Shown here one piece after another: positions 32,901 through 34,902 of a stretch of 34,902 nt of DNA (position 1 is its first letter; every line of letters starts with the position of its first letter). The DNA comes from Saprospiraceae bacterium (lineage in GTDB: Bacteria; Bacteroidota; Bacteroidia; Chitinophagales; Saprospiraceae). Below the pieces are notes generated by a model, which did no database searches, was not told the DNA's origin, and saw only the letters and a list, made by a program, of their open reading frames with translations. Where the stretch lies: contig JAHDGF010000050.1 in the NCBI GenBank assembly GCA_020627785.1, forward strand, positions 1 to 34,902. The letters are read 5' to 3'. The position numbers were made by a program, and so were the translations under genes.

Positions 32901-34902
32901 ACTCAGGCTCTAGGTTCATGTAATTTTTCAACGCCTTATCAAGCACATATTCCTGGACCTGTGAATGTAAGTAATGATGTTGTTGTTGCAGATTGTGATA
33001 CAGAGGTATCTTACAACTTTAGTTTGTCCAATCCACTACCAACGCCTGCAGCCGGAGAATCAGAGTGGTATGCTAATGAATATAGACCATATATGGCGAC
33101 TGAATATTTGCAGTTACAGTTTCCAAATAACATGATATATCAGGGTGATGGTGTAATAATCATGCCTGATGGTAGTGAAATGCCAATACCTGCAGCAAAT
33201 ATTGATGATGCTTATGGTAATTTAGTATGTATAGATGATGCAGCAGGCGGAGTATGTTGTGTAGCTGCAGATATGACTCAATTAGCTGCACTTCAGATAA
33301 ATGATGATGATTTCTATGTCGGTTCTTCATTGCTTTATAGTGAAGGCGCCAACGGGCCTAATGAAACCGGTGACGATTGCGATGTAAATCAATTGATTCA
33401 TCAAAAAGGAGATCCATTTCCACATATGATGGTTGGGGGTGCAGAAGAATGTGATGACTATGGCTTAAGATATAATCTGGCTTCACTCTGTCCAGAAGAA
33501 GTAAGTTCTGGTGATTTTAAATTGAATTATCAGTTTGCTGAGCCTTATGTTCCATCATTGCCTGGTTTAAGAACCGGTGGTTTGCATGGAGCTTACGGAG
33601 GTTCAAATGCTGCTCTTCCAAATAGGCCGAATAATTTATATCCTATAAATCCATTTGGGGAAGTTTGTGGGACAGCAGGATCTGCAAGTACAGGATGTAT
33701 TGATTGGTTTGGGTTAATTGACCCAGATCCACTCTTAAGCCCTGAAGCAACAAACCCAATGAGACAAACTGGAACAATTTGTTCTGATCCAGGTAACTTC
33801 ACTGATAATAGCATGAATTTCCCTGCACTTTCAGGAATGATTTCAGATGTTTTAATTGCTGATGAAGCGGGAATAAATGAATCCAATATCTATGAAGTTT
33901 GTGCGGGTGATAATGGAGTTGATATGGGCGTTCACACAAATGTAGCCACCAGTATAACATTACCAAATAGTATAGATTTTATAGATGCATTAGATGGAGC
34001 CGGAGCTTCACTTACAGCTACTTTGGTATCAACTACCGCAACAACAAAAACCTACAGCATTGCTAATCCAGACCTTGCACCAGGTGAATGTTTTACTTTA
34101 GAAATAATAACAGAATTATTATTCTGTCCAATAGGATTAGACATAGATACTGAAATATGTATAGAGACAACGAGTGGATGTATAGACGGCCTTAAAGCTG
34201 CTGCATTGGCAGCCGCAGGTGGTGATGCATGTTCATCGGTGGGCGCTTGTTACAATTATATTGCTGAAGAAGCAGATTTACAAGCGGAATGGCTTCCTGT
34301 AGCACTAGGTGAAGTTCCATTGTGTAGTACCATACCGTTAGAGACAGTAGTTAAAAACGTAAAGGTCGCAAACCTTGTGGATATTGAAACCATGTGGTGG
34401 TATCCAGCTGGTTTAAATTTCGTGCCTGGTACTTGGGAAGTATGTTACCCAGGAGGACCTAACTTTACTGGTCCATGTTTCAGCATTCCAGATCCAACGG
34501 CTGATCCAAGTCAGAACAATGTACTTGGAACTTACTTTGAATATGTTGATGATCAAATATGGAGTAGTGCCCTTGCGGGTGATCCAATTAATTCAAATGG
34601 TCTTCCAGGAATTCTATCTTCTTTAGATAGTAACTTTGTTAAATTTAGATTCGAAACAGAGACGGTTTGTGATGAATTTATCAGTGGTACATCTATTAAT
34701 TTCCAAGCAGATGCAGCAGATCCTTGTGAGCAAAGAGTAGAAACAGCTTTTGTACCTAGTCCACCTATTATTGTGGAGGGAGCTAATCCAGCAGACTTCG
34801 CTCAGTTCTTTGTTTTCGCAGATCCGATTGAAGCAAGTTGTGGTACAGAATCAGAGATTGTTCTTACCTATTTAAATACGTCACCGATTGGTGTAACGGA
34901 TA
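29919..34902 (+). CDS. Giant cysteine-rich secreted protein, 3' end outside the window
   Basis: The frame is open from the ATG at 29919 to the window end, giving at least 1661 residues. The first 28 residues are a signal peptide (LMLLFGLILFVSTNQSYA). The rest is exported beta-rich sequence with many cysteines and repeated acidic Asp/Asn/Gly loops. Conserved-looking stretches such as CGVADTVSMLIYNAGECPMS and GNGDEIMDANESITIEVCY recall the DUF11-like/Ig-like segments of large Bacteroidota surface proteins. A T9SS tail is expected but lies beyond the edge. No catalytic motif was seen. Role in adhesion or extracellular structure is inference. The coding frame itself is certain, since there are no stops over almost 5 kb. 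Confidence 0.88.
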   Translation, partial: MTNVNYACSRLMLLFGLILFVSTNQSYASTSELKADLADQFWTAYEFADCNEEKAFIDAYEALVSGKAEKNSGKVQLAKSLMLDSCDECPDITFASLQGIPGYAQVDDLSLCGVADTVSMLIYNAGECPMSNLILTVNFDSGLAYGGILEEHTGKTVVEFDVSDPSNPQFLISGLDSAEVYIVNFGLSADCDVDFTSLDPLNFDISYEYNYDNSASGAATCTGVEPEIGNFNNGIKVPVLNVLSVTPITNTLTASNTDGCQTIVLRQDGLGAKLGEFNFDICGYSDEYLISEFQTTGPDTDIPYTIDPVTGNITGTIDGTHLVNIGNGDEIMDANESITIEVCYQAQGCLDDAMVVEYKATYGCNGKKCGDASSVEGAVQFVPNYGATVLASANNVTYGGICGADVVFDISIESANTDPLDGLWQDLIVKYPACLANGITLADLMINGVTLDPSLYTTTGVTLEIDLTMNTDPAYGLVDHDGDGFFNDLPGGQALMITTMLNIGCSDSMAVCDGSLSCLIDRIEVQALRNCGQPFQQFGNLPEPVTFFYGEVSSTVNTSLMGTLRIPVSESFVTEPCVWNPLNNGLEFSYDFGFENITPCATPGDTKLIVSITSAGNRINNIRYEDGSATYQGAPAPANGDWVVDPATGDTIAYEIEVLAGDATATTNDYFVNLEIQGDCFPNDYAYVTYKVVEECLGCGDVDPCEIIKSCADAAFYVDWRGKDCPCYVEGYIDDMYRLNYGYADKAMTQKLTMADVPEEDTRRFLPGDSVYIRTSFRVLDAQVLREAYALWLFRLIPNQNAQAAPLTPDVENTNFLGWYLEDGATGVITEIGIPDCLLNYPDATRTDYNYPSIKITNLGVDSRGTFGDPNDNAYQTCLDDPNVNPNYPPESAVNYETAYLGTGLNGAEMRLGLYFDQGDFADACGTESNTCQDEFFEQFDLNDGDIFHFDVQTIMMHSPYADLDALNGVGGSTASSFTPSFIGYGTRPDNCGLTQALGSCNFSTPYQAHIPGPVNVSNDVVVADCDTEVSYNFSLSNPLPTPAAGESEWYANEYRPYMATEYLQLQFPNNMIYQGDGVIIMPDGSEMPIPAANIDDAYGNLVCIDDAAGGVCCVAADMTQLAALQINDDDFYVGSSLLYSEGANGPNETGDDCDVNQLIHQKGDPFPHMMVGGAEECDDYGLRYNLASLCPEEVSSGDFKLNYQFAEPYVPSLPGLRTGGLHGAYGGSNAALPNRPNNLYPINPFGEVCGTAGSASTGCIDWFGLIDPDPLLSPEATNPMRQTGTICSDPGNFTDNSMNFPALSGMISDVLIADEAGINESNIYEVCAGDNGVDMGVHTNVATSITLPNSIDFIDALDGAGASLTATLVSTTATTKTYSIANPDLAPGECFTLEIITELLFCPIGLDIDTEICIETTSGCIDGLKAAALAAAGGDACSSVGACYNYIAEEADLQAEWLPVALGEVPLCSTIPLETVVKNVKVANLVDIETMWWYPAGLNFVPGTWEVCYPGGPNFTGPCFSIPDPTADPSQNNVLGTYFEYVDDQIWSSALAGDPINSNGLPGILSSLDSNFVKFRFETETVCDEFISGTSINFQADAADPCEQRVETAFVPSPPIIVEGANPADFAQFFVFADPIEASCGTESEIVLTYLNTSPIGVTD

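Overview
The window looks like chromosome of a Bacteroidota bacterium, most likely a marine Saprospiria-type relative, though the class is a guess. The evidence is type IX secretion (T9SS) sorting tails, SprB-type and ELWxxDGT-type repeats, MopE-like metal-binding motifs, gliding genes gldA/gldF/gldG, Bacteroidota-specific DUF3098 beside uppP, many signal-peptide lipoproteins, AT-rich DNA and few Shine-Dalgarno sequences. I saw no rRNA, tRNA, CRISPR array or intact insertion sequence.

Left part (1-8900). A secreted T9SS protein and an S41-type peptidase form a short plus-strand pair. A DUF2200 protein, a Crp/Fnr-type regulator and an HD-domain protein follow. Next comes a small accessory island on the minus strand: an XRE-type HTH protein overlapping a Fic protein (the 'mobile mystery protein' A/B pair). 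It has a recognisable Bacteroidota promoter filled with operator-like repeats, and a 9-base direct repeat lies on either side of the module. Beside it are decayed reading frames, including a clear lipoprotein pseudogene with one in-frame stop and one frameshift. Two further minus-strand lipoproteins end this part.

Middle part (8900-20400). An atypical SDR-family protein runs on the plus strand into a convergent 1254-residue modular surface protein (fibronectin III, P-domain, MopE motif, seven SprB-like repeats, T9SS tail). Then on the minus strand come leuS with a translationally coupled lipoprotein, a tight three-gene unit (secreted protein, glycerophosphodiester phosphodiesterase lipoprotein, YheT-type hydrolase), and a stand-alone TonB-plug protein without a barrel.

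Right part (20600-34902). A compact plus-strand operon runs DUF3098-uppP-truB-gldA-gldF-gldG with gaps of 0-3 bases or overlaps of 1-4 bases. It links lipid-carrier recycling, tRNA modification and the gliding/T9SS-associated ABC transporter. An M1 aminopeptidase overlaps a DUF1801 gene, followed by a PatB/MalY-type PLP enzyme. After 381 bases without a gene, a very large cysteine-rich secreted protein begins at 29919 and stays open to the window edge (at least 1661 residues).

Overall this is mostly core and envelope genes of a gliding, T9SS-bearing bacterium, with one accessory island at about 4929-6867. That island, above all the HTH/Fic pair with its operators and flanking repeat, is the best candidate for a little-described system.
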